64,000 nt of DNA from Pseudomonas sp. P5_109 (GCF_034009455.1 NZ_CP125380.1:5717501-5781500); one strand, 5' to 3'. Positions 1-8,542 are shown, counted from the first letter of the stretch. Program-made: numbers and translations. Notes: generated from the sequence alone by a model not told the origin.

Positions 1-2
1 GG

Positions 3-326
3 TTCTATGGCGCCTTGATCGCCTTGCAATGCGTCGTACTGGAATACACCGGGTTCTTTCAGAACGACTGGCGGCAACGCCTGCGACTCAATGGCCTGTT
101 TGTCACGCTGATGATCGCGCTGAGCCTGCTGCGCGAACTCATTGGCAACGGAACACTTGGAAACCATCTATCGTGGCTGATCGGCGCAACGCAAACTGAC
201 TGGCAAGGCTGGGTGCTGGTGGCTGATGGCGGCCTGCGCCTGGCCACATTGGTCCCCGGCGGATTCATTCTGCTCGGACTGCTGATCGCCGCCTGGCAGG
301 CCTGGCGCCCCACGCCCACACTTTGA
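3..326 (+). CDS. rsxE: RsxE/RnfE-like electron transport complex subunit (3' end only)
   Basis: The reading frame is already open at the window edge, so only about the last 107 codons are present. The protein is very hydrophobic, with at least three membrane segments. It carries a Leu-Arg-Glu-Leu-Ile-Gly-Asn-Gly-Thr-Leu stretch and a Pro-Gly-Gly-Phe-Ile-Leu-Leu-Gly-Leu ending, both typical of RnfE/RsxE, the inner-membrane subunit of the Rnf/Rsx ferredoxin/NADH electron-transfer complex. Having nth 25 nt downstream matches the usual rsx-nth order of gamma-proteobacteria. The assignment rests on this fragment and on context. A related RnfA/RnfE-type subunit is the main alternative. Confidence 0.78.
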   Translation, partial: FYGALIALQCVVLEYTGFFQNDWRQRLRLNGLFVTLMIALSLLRELIGNGTLGNHLSWLIGATQTDWQGWVLVADGGLRLATLVPGGFILLGLLIAAWQAWRPTPTL

Positions 327-351
327 TTGCCTTTGAGGAAACGCACTGCCC

Positions 352-990
352 ATGAATGCCGCAAAACGTCTGGAAATTTTCCGCAGACTGCATGAGGACA
401 ACCCGGAGCCAAAGACCGAACTGGCCTATTCCTCACCGTTCGAATTGCTGATTGCCGTGATTCTCTCGGCGCAGTCGACCGATGTCGGCGTCAACAAGGC
501 CACAGCCAAGCTGTTCCCGGTCGCCAATACCCCGGCAGCGATCCATGCCCTGGGTGTCGAGGGCCTGTCGGAGTACATCAAGACCATCGGCCTGTACAAC
601 AGCAAAGCGAAAAACGTGATCGAAACCTGCCGCCTGCTGGTCGAGCGCCACGCCAGCGAAGTGCCGCAAACCCGTGAAGAGCTGGAAGCGCTGCCCGGTG
701 TCGGCCGCAAAACCGCCAATGTGGTGCTCAATACGGCATTTCGTCAGCTGACCATGGCCGTCGACACGCATATTTTCAGAGTCAGCAACCGAACTGGCAT
801 TGCGCCCGGCAAGAATGTGGTGGAAGTCGAGAAAAAGCTGATGAAATTCGTGCCCAAGGAGTACCTGCTCGACTCTCATCACTGGCTGATCCTTCACGGA
901 CGCTATGTGTGCCTGGCCCGCAAGCCGCGATGCGGAAGCTGCCGGATCGAGGACCTGTGCGAATACAAGCACAAAACCTCCGACGATTGA
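352..990 (+). CDS. nth: Endonuclease III (DNA glycosylase/AP lyase)
   Basis: This base-excision repair enzyme removes oxidised pyrimidines and nicks at the abasic site. The protein is 212 aa, the usual length. The helix-hairpin-helix has the motif LPGVGRKTANVV with catalytic Lys120, and Asp138 sits in VDTHIFRV. Four cysteines (187, 194, 197, 203; spacing C-x6-C-x2-C-x5-C) form the C-terminal 4Fe-4S cluster site. All catalytic and cluster residues are present at E. coli numbering. It probably shares a transcript with the rsxE-like gene 25 nt upstream. Confidence 0.98.
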   Translation: MNAAKRLEIFRRLHEDNPEPKTELAYSSPFELLIAVILSAQSTDVGVNKATAKLFPVANTPAAIHALGVEGLSEYIKTIGLYNSKAKNVIETCRLLVERHASEVPQTREELEALPGVGRKTANVVLNTAFRQLTMAVDTHIFRVSNRTGIAPGKNVVEVEKKLMKFVPKEYLLDSHHWLILHGRYVCLARKPRCGSCRIEDLCEYKHKTSDD

Positions 991-1096
991 GCCGCTATTG
1001 GGTTTATCGAATTATCGATTGAAAAAATCTTTTTTACCCGCCGGGAGATTGTCGATATAAGGAGCGCCAAAGGCCTTCTTAGCCTGGAGTAGCTAA

Positions 1097-1276
1097 ATGA
1101 GTACTGGCAAAGAGCAATTGGACGTAGAAGACGACTTCACCACCGCCGAAACCGATGACACCGAGCCGGTGGTTGAAGTAGCGAAAACTAATCTGAGCAA
1201 ACGCCGCACCATCGACAATCTGCTGGAGGAGCGCCGACTGCAAAAGCAATTGGCCGATTACGATTTTGACTTATGA
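1097..1276 (+). CDS. PA3496-like small acidic protein (59 aa)
   Basis: This small gene starts at ATG 1097 after a CTGGAG ribosome-binding sequence and ends with TGA at 1276. The product is very acidic in its first half (DVEDDFTTAETDDTEP) and basic/amphipathic in the second (SKRRTIDNLLEERRLQKQLADYDFDL). Pseudomonas genomes carry a family of this size and shape next to nth, known as PA3496, described as a putative envelope integrity protein. It lies about 105 nt after nth and is followed at once by a strong terminator. The molecular function is unknown. Confidence 0.8.
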   Translation: MSTGKEQLDVEDDFTTAETDDTEPVVEVAKTNLSKRRTIDNLLEERRLQKQLADYDFDL

Positions 1277-1282
1277 CACCTG

Positions 1283-1312
1283 AAAGCCTCCCGAAGCGGA
1301 GGCTTTTTTTTA
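1283..1312 (+). terminator. Rho-independent terminator after the PA3496-like gene
   Basis: The stem is GCCTCC (1286-1291) paired with GGAGGC (1298-1303), with a six-base loop and a run of eight or more T residues. It closes the rsxE-nth-small protein transcript. Confidence 0.92.
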
Positions 1313-1358
1313 AGTGCCATACTCCGGTAGACGCCCCCCTTGTCGCACAGTTACCTGA

Positions 1359-1985
1359 TCACACCAGACCATTGCGTTGTGCCAGTTCTATCAAATCGAC
1401 CAGAGACCTCGCATTCAGCTTGAGCAGCAGGCGGGTCTTGTAAGTACTGACTGTTTTATTGCTGAGAAACATCCCATCGGCAATCTCTTTATTGGTCTTT
1501 CCTCTGGCCAACTGTTGCAGGACCATCATTTCCCGCCCCGACAACCGATCAACCATGTCGGCCTCACTGGCGTTGCCCAGATTGCAACGCACCGTATGCA
1601 AGGCTTGATTAGGAAAGTAACTGTAGCCTGACAAAACAGCCTTTATTGCACTGAGCAACTCCGTCAGGTCTTGTTGTTTGCAGACATAACCGGCCGCACC
1701 GGACTGCATGCAACGCATGGAAAAATGCCCCGGCGCCTGGGAAGTCAGGATCAGCACTTTCATTGGCATTGAAGTCGAAGACAAACGCGCGATGACTTCC
1801 AATCCGTCCAGCTTCGGAATCCCGATATCCAGAATGACAATATCCGGCATAAGTTCACGGGCTAGTTGCAGTGCATCCACACCATTATCGGTTTCTGCAA
1901 TAACTTCGTAGCCATGACGTTCCATTAGCATACGTACCGCAAGACGAATGACGGGGTGATCATCCACGATCAGCACTTTATTCAT
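1359..1985 (-). CDS. Orphan LuxR-type response regulator, EvgA/BvgA-like
   Basis: This is a two-domain response regulator. The receiver domain (residues about 1-118) has the acidic pair in VLIVDDHP, the phospho-acceptor Asp53 in IVILDIG and the conserved Lys in GYVCK. A LuxR-type helix-turn-helix occupies about residues 143-208 (LSGREMMVLQQLARGKTNKEIA). The layout and the PVIRLAV sequence resemble EvgA/BvgA regulators, which normally pair with hybrid sensors carrying periplasmic solute-binding domains. I use ATG 1985 (208 aa); a TTG four codons upstream is possible. No sensor gene is adjacent. A BvgS-shaped protein without a kinase lies at 28.8-30.2 kb, but nothing in the sequence links the two. 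Targets are unknown. Confidence 0.88.
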   Translation of the reverse strand: MNKVLIVDDHPVIRLAVRMLMERHGYEVIAETDNGVDALQLARELMPDIVILDIGIPKLDGLEVIARLSSTSMPMKVLILTSQAPGHFSMRCMQSGAAGYVCKQQDLTELLSAIKAVLSGYSYFPNQALHTVRCNLGNASEADMVDRLSGREMMVLQQLARGKTNKEIADGMFLSNKTVSTYKTRLLLKLNARSLVDLIELAQRNGLV

Positions 1986-2511
1986 GGGCAAGTCCAATTT
2001 TCGCTGTTCGAATTTTTAGAGCCCGCACAATAGCCTAGTCGTTTCACCCATGGCATGTCGCCCCTTCCAACCACCTGCACCAAGAGACATCCCCTACAAA
2101 CAACGCGGATTCCTCCTACAAAAATCCGTCGAACGGAATGAGTTGAAAACTGTAACAGCGTCATGGTGTCGCAGTTTCCAGCAATCGACCCTATCGATTT
2201 ACCACCAAAATTTTCCAGAATCCTGGCTGAACGACCGCGCCCTGACGAACATAAACATCTACTCCCCCGTTAAAACGTAACTGATATTTTCGCTTCCAGC
2301 ATTCACACCAGAAATATCACACACCAAGCATCCAATTACTCTTACAGCAAATATTATTTTTTGCGCAATCATTAAACACCACCACCTCCAAGAAAATCGA
2401 AGAGCAACAAATAACGAATAACACTCACTAAAGCCAACAAAAATCAAAAGCAACTATAATGAGAAATACTTCAAACAAACTTGAGACCCCATTCAAAAAA
2501 GAGAATTCAAC
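1986..2511. other. AT-rich intergenic gap
   Basis: About 525 nt between the leftward response regulator and the rightward two-TM gene. The half next to the two-TM gene is clearly richer in A+T than the rest of the window. Short reading frames occur on both strands, but none has a convincing ribosome-binding site or recognisable protein. It must hold both promoters. No repeat end, tRNA or integrase remnant was seen. Confidence 0.6.
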
Positions 2512-3222
2512 ATGAGCACAGAACAAGAGAGAAAACGAATTACCAACCCAATGACAATCATTGCCATATTCGCAACGCTCTCTGAAACCTCAGCCGCTGT
2601 TTCGCTACCTTTCCTTGGCGAAGAGGAAAAAGAACTTTATGTCTGGTTTCTGATCAGCTTTCCGTTTTATTTACTTTTGCTTTTTTTCGCGACACTGAAC
2701 TTCAACTACAAATCACTGTATGCGCCTTCCGACTTTGAAAAGGGAAAACACTTCATGAAGGCCATGGATGATGCTGGGCGCTCGGAAAAGAAGGCTTCCC
2801 TGAAGGCGCCTGAGGCACCCACTCTGGAAACCTCAACGAATGACCAACCGTCAACCAGGACACCTTGCGGCGCACAGGACCCGCCATCGGAGATCGGCCT
2901 ATTCACCACTGCCTTCGTTCAGCATCAACTTCAGTTACCGGACTTTGTAAAAGACCTGTACATCATTGATGCACGCTGGATGAGCAAGGAGGTCGAATTT
3001 GGAGCGCTGCTGGAAAAAATCCAGAGGCCACGGGAAAAGACGCCATACATGATTCTATTTGTCACTAGTGTCGTTTCGCAGGCGTTACTGAAAGCCAGTG
3101 TGCTAAAGCACTCACAGCAGACCAGCAAGCGCAATCCGGCCTTTTACATCGCCTACAATACGGGCTCGCACAGGTTGACGGTCATTGATCAAGCCGGACA
3201 ACCGGCAAACAACAACGTGTAG
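2512..3222 (+). CDS. Uncharacterised protein with two N-terminal membrane segments
   Basis: The 236-aa protein opens with a short charged tail and then NPMTIIAIFATLSETSAAVSL, a first hydrophobic segment at about residues 12-33. A second, stronger segment (WFLISFPFYLLLLFF) lies at about 45-61, followed by LNFNYKSLYAPSDF. After a polar linker rich in Ser, Thr and Pro (about 85-125) comes a soluble domain to the C-terminus. From memory, the NPxTxIAIFA and FNxKxLYAPSDF signatures recur in uncharacterised bacterial proteins, and I know of no assigned function. Its AT-rich upstream DNA and monocistronic position between core genes suggest an accessory gene. A membrane-anchored sensor or effector is possible but is only inference. 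Confidence 0.72.
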   Translation: MSTEQERKRITNPMTIIAIFATLSETSAAVSLPFLGEEEKELYVWFLISFPFYLLLLFFATLNFNYKSLYAPSDFEKGKHFMKAMDDAGRSEKKASLKAPEAPTLETSTNDQPSTRTPCGAQDPPSEIGLFTTAFVQHQLQLPDFVKDLYIIDARWMSKEVEFGALLEKIQRPREKTPYMILFVTSVVSQALLKASVLKHSQQTSKRNPAFYIAYNTGSHRLTVIDQAGQPANNNV

Positions 3223-3319
3223 GACAGGACAGGATGCTGGCAGGAGAAAAACAGGAATTCGTCAGCGCAAACGAAAACAACAGACAACGCAGGAACAGGC
3301 ATCACACCCCGTTTTCAGG

Positions 3320-3350
3320 TGCCTGACCTCGTCCAGGACGAGATCAGGCA
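3320..3350. terminator. Long near-perfect hairpin between the two-TM gene and argG
   Basis: Bases 3320-3334 pair with 3336-3350 (TGCCTGA with TCAGGCA and CTCGTCC with GGACGAG, one internal mismatch) around a one-base centre. It lies between two convergent genes, so a bidirectional terminator is the simplest reading. There is no clear T-run on either side, so it could instead be an RNA-processing or repeat element. Confidence 0.5.
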
Positions 3351-3371
3351 TCCATCACGACCTCAAAGGTT

Positions 3372-4589
3372 TCAGAACAGCTTACGACCTTTGTTCGCCG
3401 CAATGCGCATGCGCAAGGCGTTGAGCTTGATGAAGCCCCCGGCATCCGCCTGGTTGTACGCGCCGCCATCTTCTTCGAAAGTGGCAATGTTGGCATCGAA
3501 CAACGACTCGTCGGACTTACGGCCAGTGACGATCACGTTGCCCTTGTACAGTTTCAGGCGCACGACGCCATTCACGTGGGCCTGGGACGCATCGATCATC
3601 TGTTGCAGCATCAGGCGCTCAGGGCTCCACCAGTAACCGGTGTAGATCAGGCTGGCATACTTGGGCATCAGCTCGTCTTTGAGGTGAGCCACTTCGCGGT
3701 CCAGAGTGATCGATTCGATCGCACGGTGGGCACGCAGCATGATGGTGCCGCCAGGCGTTTCGTAGCAGCCACGGGACTTCATGCCCACGTAACGGTTCTC
3801 GACGATGTCCAGACGACCGATACCGTGTTCGCCACCGATACGGTTCAGGGTCGCCAGCACGGTGGCCGGAGTCATTTCGACGCCGTCCAGCGCGACGATG
3901 TCGCCGTTGCGGTAGGTCAGTTCCAGGTACTGCGCCTTGTCAGGAGCGTTCTCCGGGGAGACGGTCCATTTCCACATGTCTTCTTCGTGCTCGGTCCAGG
4001 TGTCTTCCAGCACGCCGCCTTCATAGGAGATGTGCAGCAGGTTGGCATCCATGGAGTACGGGGATTTCTTCTTGCCGTGGCGTTCGATCGGGATCGCGTG
4101 CTTATCGGCGTAATCCATCAGCTTTTCACGGGACAGCAGGTCCCATTCGCGCCAAGGGGCAATCACTTTCACACCGGGTTTCAAGGCGTACGCGCCCAGT
4201 TCGAAACGAACCTGGTCGTTGCCTTTGCCGGTGGCGCCATGGGAAATGGCGTCAGCGCCGGTTTCGTTGGCGATTTCGATCAGGCGCTTGGCGATCAACG
4301 GACGAGCGATGGAGGTACCCAGCAGGTACTCGCCTTCGTAAACGGTGTTGGCGCGGAACATCGGGAAAACGAAATCGCGCACGAACTCTTCGCGCAAGTC
4401 GTCGATGTAGATCTCTTTGACGCCCATGGCCTGAGCCTTGGCGCGTGCAGGTTCGACCTCTTCGCCCTGACCCAGGTCAGCGGTGAAGGTCACCACTTCA
4501 CAGTTATAAGTATCCTGCAGCCACTTGAGGATCACCGAAGTGTCCAGGCCGCCGGAATACGCCAGAACGACCTTGTTTACGTCCGCCAT
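3372..4589 (-). CDS. argG: Argininosuccinate synthase
   Basis: ArgG joins citrulline and aspartate with ATP to give argininosuccinate, the penultimate step of arginine synthesis. The 405-aa protein has the N-type ATP pyrophosphatase P-loop AYSGGLDTS at residues about 10-18. Conserved family stretches include [15 protein letters not shown] and the [15 protein letters not shown] region (here [12 protein letters not shown]). Length and motifs are those of a normal bacterial ArgG. It is monocistronic, with a tandem ArgR-type operator about 60-96 nt upstream of its start. Confidence 0.98.
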   Translation of the reverse strand: MADVNKVVLAYSGGLDTSVILKWLQDTYNCEVVTFTADLGQGEEVEPARAKAQAMGVKEIYIDDLREEFVRDFVFPMFRANTVYEGEYLLGTSIARPLIAKRLIEIANETGADAISHGATGKGNDQVRFELGAYALKPGVKVIAPWREWDLLSREKLMDYADKHAIPIERHGKKKSPYSMDANLLHISYEGGVLEDTWTEHEEDMWKWTVSPENAPDKAQYLELTYRNGDIVALDGVEMTPATVLATLNRIGGEHGIGRLDIVENRYVGMKSRGCYETPGGTIMLRAHRAIESITLDREVAHLKDELMPKYASLIYTGYWWSPERLMLQQMIDASQAHVNGVVRLKLYKGNVIVTGRKSDESLFDANIATFEEDGGAYNQADAGGFIKLNALRMRIAANKGRKLF

Positions 4590-4648
4590 GCCATCACTCC
4601 ACGGGGTTCTACGGAAAGCCGGGAAGTCTACCGCTCATGCAGAATAAT

Positions 4649-4685
4649 TTACAGTGGCGCGACAGCTTATGACGACGAAGCGACA
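4649..4685 (-). promoter_or_regulatory. Tandem ArgR operator upstream of argG
   Basis: On the argG strand there are two direct repeats of TGTCGC-N8-AA. The first is TGTCGC at 4685-4680, N8, then CA. Five bases later comes TGTCGC at 4664-4659, N8, then AA at 4650-4649. The 21-nt period (6+8+2+5) is the arrangement known for operators of ArgR, the AraC-family arginine regulator of Pseudomonas. Only one base of the two core half-sites deviates. Confidence 0.75.
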
Positions 4686-4718
4686 GATTATGTCGAGAGG
4701 GCGACGATGACCGAATAG

Positions 4719-5624
4719 TCAGGAAGTTGCCGAAGTGGCCGCTTTCGTTGCTTGCGGGGCGACTTGCTCCGCGGGCGCTCCACGCTCCAGGCGTACCGCT
4801 ACCCGACGGTTCTTCGCGCGGTTGGCATTGTTGGAGTTAGGCGCCAGCGGATAACGTTCGCCATGGAAACGCACGGTGATTTGCGACTCCTGGAGGCCGT
4901 TGGCCTTGAAGAACTCCATCACGGCCAGGGCCCGGCGCCGCGACAGGTCGCGGTTGGTCAGGCGGTTGCCGCTGTTGTCGGAGTGACCGTCGAGCTCGAC
5001 GTGATTGACCGTCGGATCGGCCTTCATGTACTCCAGCATCACCTGCAGCTTGGCTTTTGCTGCGCTGTCGAGTTCGATTCCGCCGCCGGGGAAACCTATT
5101 TCGGATTGCTTCACCTGTTCGAAATTCTGTGGCAACAATTTCGCCACGCAACCCTGGTAGTCGGCAAATGCCTTGGTGAACCGGACCGGCAACAAACGTA
5201 CTTCCGACACCCGCCCATCCCCCGAGGAATGGCGAACCACCGGGCTGCGACCGTCCATCAGGCCACTGATCAGACGCCCGGCCTGAACCTGTGAACTGTT
5301 GAACAATACATTGCCGCTGCCGATTCTCACCGTGCCCAGGTTGATATCGTCACGCCCCGGTTGCCACGGTGCGGCAGCCGCGAGCAAGGTCGCCGAACCG
5401 CCGCCCATCATCGGGTTATAGGCTTTCAGACGAAACGTTGCCTGCTCACCGGCCTTGCGTACGAATTCGCCTGAACCGAAGTCGGTAATCGGCTGCGTCA
5501 GGCGGCATTCGAACTTGTCGCCTTCGACCGTCCACTCAATGCTCTCCAGGCGAGTCTGGAAAGTGAGCGCCATCGCGGGAAGGCTGGCAAACACACTGAG
5601 CAAGGCTAAATAACGCTGGCGCAC
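4719..5624 (-). CDS. motY: MotY-like flagellar motor accessory protein, OmpA C-terminal domain
   Basis: The protein has a signal peptide (about MRQRYLALLSVFASLPAMA), an N-terminal beta-rich domain and a C-terminal OmpA-type peptidoglycan-binding domain (about residues 165-285) with VELDGHSDNSGNRLTNRDLS and NRRVAVRLE. In Pseudomonas and Vibrio, MotY anchors the flagellar stator around the basal body. Position next to pyrC is the same as for P. aeruginosa motY. I chose GTG 5624 (301 aa) because GGAG lies six bases before it; GTG 5636 would add four residues. A sigma-28-type promoter lies upstream, which fits flagellar control. Confidence 0.9.
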   Translation of the reverse strand: MRQRYLALLSVFASLPAMALTFQTRLESIEWTVEGDKFECRLTQPITDFGSGEFVRKAGEQATFRLKAYNPMMGGGSATLLAAAAPWQPGRDDINLGTVRIGSGNVLFNSSQVQAGRLISGLMDGRSPVVRHSSGDGRVSEVRLLPVRFTKAFADYQGCVAKLLPQNFEQVKQSEIGFPGGGIELDSAAKAKLQVMLEYMKADPTVNHVELDGHSDNSGNRLTNRDLSRRRALAVMEFFKANGLQESQITVRFHGERYPLAPNSNNANRAKNRRVAVRLERGAPAEQVAPQATKAATSATS

Positions 5625-5689
5625 GGGGGGCTCCACTGGCTTCTACAACAAAAAGACCGACACACATATGTTTACGGCATACCTGTTGG

Positions 5690-5716
5690 ATATCGGAAGC
5701 TTCCCGCAAAACTTGA
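5690..5716 (-). promoter_or_regulatory. FliA (sigma-28) type promoter for motY
   Basis: On the motY strand, TCAAGTTT (5716-5709) is followed after 11 bases by TCCGATAT (5697-5690). The FliA consensus is TAAAGTTT-N11-GCCGATAA. Seven of eight and six of eight bases match with the exact spacing, 66 nt upstream of the motY start. Confidence 0.75.
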
Positions 5717-5783
5717 TAGCGAGTGCCTGCAAGAGTCTTTTCCGGTAGCATTCCCCTCAGTTTGACCCGCCTGGAATCCCCTC

Positions 5784-6830
5784 ATGTCCGACCGCCTGAC
5801 CCTGCTGCGTCCCGACGACTGGCACATTCATCTTCGCGATGGTGCCGTGTTGACCAATACCGTTGCGGATGTCGCGCGCACCTTTGGCCGCGCCATCATC
5901 ATGCCCAACCTGGTTCCACCAGTGCGCAACGCGGCCGAAGCCGACGGCTATCGCCAGCGGATTCTCGCTGCCCGCCCGGCCGGCAGCCCGTTCGAGCCGC
6001 TGATGGTCCTGTACCTGACCGACCGCACCCAGCCTGAAGAGATTCGCGAGGCCAAGGCCAGCGGATTCGTGTACGCCGCCAAGCTGTACCCGGCCGGCGC
6101 GACCACCAACTCGGACTCTGGCGTCACCAGCATCGACAAGATCTTCCCTGCACTCGAGGCCATGGCCGAAGTCGGGATGCCGTTGTTGATCCACGGTGAA
6201 GTCACCCGTGGCGATGTCGACGTGTTCGACCGCGAAAAAATCTTCATCGATGAGCACATGCGCCGTGTGGTCGAGCGTTTCCCGACCCTCAAAGTGGTCT
6301 TCGAACACATCACCACCGCGGACGCCGTGCAGTTCGTCAACGCGGCTTCGGCCAACGTTGGCGCGACCATCACCGCGCATCACCTGCTGTACAACCGCAA
6401 CCACATGCTGGTGGGCGGGATTCGGCCGCACTTCTATTGCCTGCCGATCCTCAAGCGCAACACCCACCAGGAAGCCCTGCTCGACGCCGCTACCAGTGGC
6501 AGCGAGAAGTTCTTCCTCGGCACCGACTCGGCGCCCCACGCCCAGCATGCCAAGGAAGCCGCCTGCGGTTGCGCCGGTTGCTACACCGCTTACGCGGCGA
6601 TCGAGATGTACGCCGAAGCCTTCGAACAGCGCAATGCGCTGGACAAGCTCGAAGCCTTCGCCAGCCTCAATGGCCCGCGTTTCTACGGCCTGCCGGCCAA
6701 CACCGATCGCATCACCCTGGTCCGCGAAGAATGGACCGCCCCTGCCAGCCTGCCATTTGGCGAGCTGACCGTTATCCCGCTGCGCGCCGGTGAAAAACTG
6801 CGCTGGCGCCTGCTGGAGGAACACGCGTGA
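5784..6830 (+). CDS. pyrC: Dihydroorotase
   Basis: This 348-aa class II dihydroorotase cyclises carbamoyl-aspartate in pyrimidine synthesis. The metal-binding HxH is in [10 protein letters not shown] near the N-terminus. The lysine that becomes carboxylated is in the [14 protein letters not shown] region, further metal ligands lie in HGE and HHLLYNRN, and the catalytic Asp is in GTDSAPH. The stop overlaps the rnt start by four bases (6827-6830), so the two genes are translationally coupled. Confidence 0.98.
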   Translation: MSDRLTLLRPDDWHIHLRDGAVLTNTVADVARTFGRAIIMPNLVPPVRNAAEADGYRQRILAARPAGSPFEPLMVLYLTDRTQPEEIREAKASGFVYAAKLYPAGATTNSDSGVTSIDKIFPALEAMAEVGMPLLIHGEVTRGDVDVFDREKIFIDEHMRRVVERFPTLKVVFEHITTADAVQFVNAASANVGATITAHHLLYNRNHMLVGGIRPHFYCLPILKRNTHQEALLDAATSGSEKFFLGTDSAPHAQHAKEAACGCAGCYTAYAAIEMYAEAFEQRNALDKLEAFASLNGPRFYGLPANTDRITLVREEWTAPASLPFGELTVIPLRAGEKLRWRLLEEHA

Positions 6831-7504
6831 GTGAAGAGCATTTCGACGACGAACTGGAAGGCAATGGTGGCGGAGGCGGTTCCCGTCATCCAATGGCAGC
6901 GCGGTTTCGTGGTTACCTGCCGGTTGTCGTCGACGTAGAAACCGGTGGCTTCAATTCGGCCACCGATGCCCTGCTGGAGATCGCCGCGACCACCATCGCC
7001 ATGGATGAAAAGGGTTTTGTCTACCCGGATCACACCTACTTCTTCCGTGTCGAGCCGTTCGAAGGCGCGAACATCGAAGCGGCCGCCCTGGAGTTCACCG
7101 GGATCAAGCTCGATCACCCGCTGCGTATGGCCGTGAGCGAAGAGTCTGCCCTGAACGATATCTTCCGTGGCGTGCGCAAGGCCCTCAAGGCCAATGGCTG
7201 CAAACGGGCGATCCTGGTCGGGCATAACAGCAGTTTCGACCTGGGCTTCCTGAATGCGGCGGTTGCGCGCCTGGACATGAAGCGTAATCCGTTTCACCCG
7301 TTCTCCAGCTTCGACACCGCGACACTCGCCGGTCTGGCCTACGGTCAAACCGTTCTGGCCAAGGCCTGCCAGGCAGCAGACATCGACTTCGATGGTCGTG
7401 AGGCTCACTCGGCCCGCTACGATACCGAGAAGACCGCTGAGCTGTTCTGCGGCATCGTCAATCGCTGGAAACAGATGGGCGGCTGGGAAGACTTCGACGA
7501 TTGA
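6827..7504 (+). CDS. rnt: Ribonuclease T
   Basis: A DEDDh-family 3'-5' exoribonuclease that trims tRNA and other stable RNAs. Exo I is [20 protein letters not shown] (the Asp and Glu ligands), Exo II is [12 protein letters not shown], and Exo III is [14 protein letters not shown] (the catalytic His and Asp). At 225 aa it has the normal length. The start is GTG at 6827, overlapping the end of pyrC by four bases after a GGAGG ribosome-binding sequence. Confidence 0.97.
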   Translation: MSEEHFDDELEGNGGGGGSRHPMAARFRGYLPVVVDVETGGFNSATDALLEIAATTIAMDEKGFVYPDHTYFFRVEPFEGANIEAAALEFTGIKLDHPLRMAVSEESALNDIFRGVRKALKANGCKRAILVGHNSSFDLGFLNAAVARLDMKRNPFHPFSSFDTATLAGLAYGQTVLAKACQAADIDFDGREAHSARYDTEKTAELFCGIVNRWKQMGGWEDFDD

Positions 7505-7509
7505 TGTGT

Positions 7510-7609
7510 TGTAGGAGCGAGCCTGCTCGCGATGGTCGTGAACGAAAACTCGGGGAGCCTGACACCCTGCGGTGTTCTCGAGTCCATCGCGAGCAAGCTC
7601 GCTCCTACA
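7510..7609. repeat. REPIN, family A (TGTAGGAGCGAG type)
   Basis: Two inverted copies of a REP unit, TGTAGGAGCGAGCCTGCTCGC and its complement GCGAGCAAGCTCGCTCCTACA, flank a spacer of about 55 bases. Each unit can fold by itself. The same family occurs at 9566, 15093 and 63231. Confidence 0.88.
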
Positions 7610-7630
7610 GAAAGCGGAAATCCCGCCCAT

Positions 7631-7662
7631 AAAAAAACCGGCCTCGAAGGCCGGTTTTTTTG
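7631..7662. terminator. Bidirectional terminator between rnt and the peroxiredoxin gene
   Basis: AACCGGCCT pairs with AGGCCGGTT around a CGA loop, flanked by A-run and T-run, so it can stop transcription from both convergent genes. Confidence 0.93.
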
Positions 7663-7677
7663 TACCTGCAACGTGCC

Positions 7678-8280
7678 TTACAGAGCGGCAGCGTGCTCGG
7701 TCAGGTAAGCCGCAACGCCTTCTGGCGAAGCGTTCATGCCTTTGTCGCCTTTCTTCCAGTTGGCAGGGCAGACTTCGCCGTGCTCTTCGTGGAATTGCAG
7801 AGCGTCAACCAGACGCAGCAGCTCTTCCATGTTACGGCCCAGCGGCAGGTCGTTGATGATCTGCGAACGGACAACGCCTTTGTCGTCGATCAGGAACGCG
7901 CCACGGAAAGCCACGCCGTCAGCGGACTGAACGTCGTAGGCCTTCATGATTTCCTGCTTGATGTCGGCAGCCATGGTGTAGCGAACTTCGCCGATACCAC
8001 CATTGTTGACCGGGGTGTTGCGCCAGGCGTTGTGGGTGAAGTGCGAGTCGATCGACACAGCGACCACTTCAACGTTGCGTGCCTTGAACTCGGACATGCG
8101 GTTGTCCAGAGCGATCAGCTCGGACGGGCAAACGAAGGTGAAGTCCAGTGGGTAGAAGAACACCAGGCCGTATTTGCCTTTGATCGCCGAAGACAGGGTG
8201 AAGCTGTCAACGATCTCGCCATTGCCGAGTACGGCCGGTACGGTGAAGTCAGGGGCTTGTTTGCCTACGAGTACGCTCAT
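7678..8280 (-). CDS. Typical 2-Cys peroxiredoxin
   Basis: A 200-aa AhpC/TSA-family thiol peroxidase that reduces H2O2 and organic peroxides. The peroxidatic Cys is in DFTFVCPSEL and the resolving Cys in GEVCPANW, so it is the typical 2-Cys class. An AGGAG ribosome-binding sequence precedes the ATG. The position between rnt and bfd matches P. aeruginosa PA3529. The thioredoxin-like or AhpF-like reductant is not encoded nearby. Confidence 0.95.
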   Translation of the reverse strand: MSVLVGKQAPDFTVPAVLGNGEIVDSFTLSSAIKGKYGLVFFYPLDFTFVCPSELIALDNRMSEFKARNVEVVAVSIDSHFTHNAWRNTPVNNGGIGEVRYTMAADIKQEIMKAYDVQSADGVAFRGAFLIDDKGVVRSQIINDLPLGRNMEELLRLVDALQFHEEHGEVCPANWKKGDKGMNASPEGVAAYLTEHAAAL

Positions 8281-8523
8281 TGGATATCTCCTGGTGTAAT
8301 AGCGTGAGAAACAGGGTTCGTATCAGCCTGCCACCCTGAGGCGACAGCCCTGTGACACGATCCCCGGTCGCAAAAGACCGGCCATCATACACCGCGTGTT
8401 TGAGCTGGCTTAGCTGTTTTTTGCCCTCGCGATGAAATCCCCGACGGTTTTGCATCACCGACTTGCCAGGCAGACCGTTCGTCAGCCATCCGCGCTTATG
8501 AGGAAAAGTGCCCTGAAACAACT

Positions 8524-8542
8524 TTGACAATCATTCTCGTTA
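8524..8542. promoter_or_regulatory. Fur-like box upstream of bfd
   Basis: The reverse strand reads AACGAGAATGATTGTC here. The forward core AATCATTCTC matches nine of ten bases of the Fur consensus AATCATTATC. It is 50 nt before bfd, a gene known to be induced by iron limitation in Pseudomonas. The rest of the 311-nt gap (8281-8591) holds the divergent peroxiredoxin promoter and a GC hairpin near 8364-8382. Confidence 0.65.

Noticed and set aside
2050..2280. 76-aa plus-strand frame in the AT-rich gap
   Set aside because: No ribosome-binding site, no domain and unusual composition; AT-rich gaps yield such frames by chance.
3576..4718. 380-aa plus-strand frame opposite argG
   Set aside because: argG is complete with its P-loop and operator; the opposing frame has shadow-like composition.
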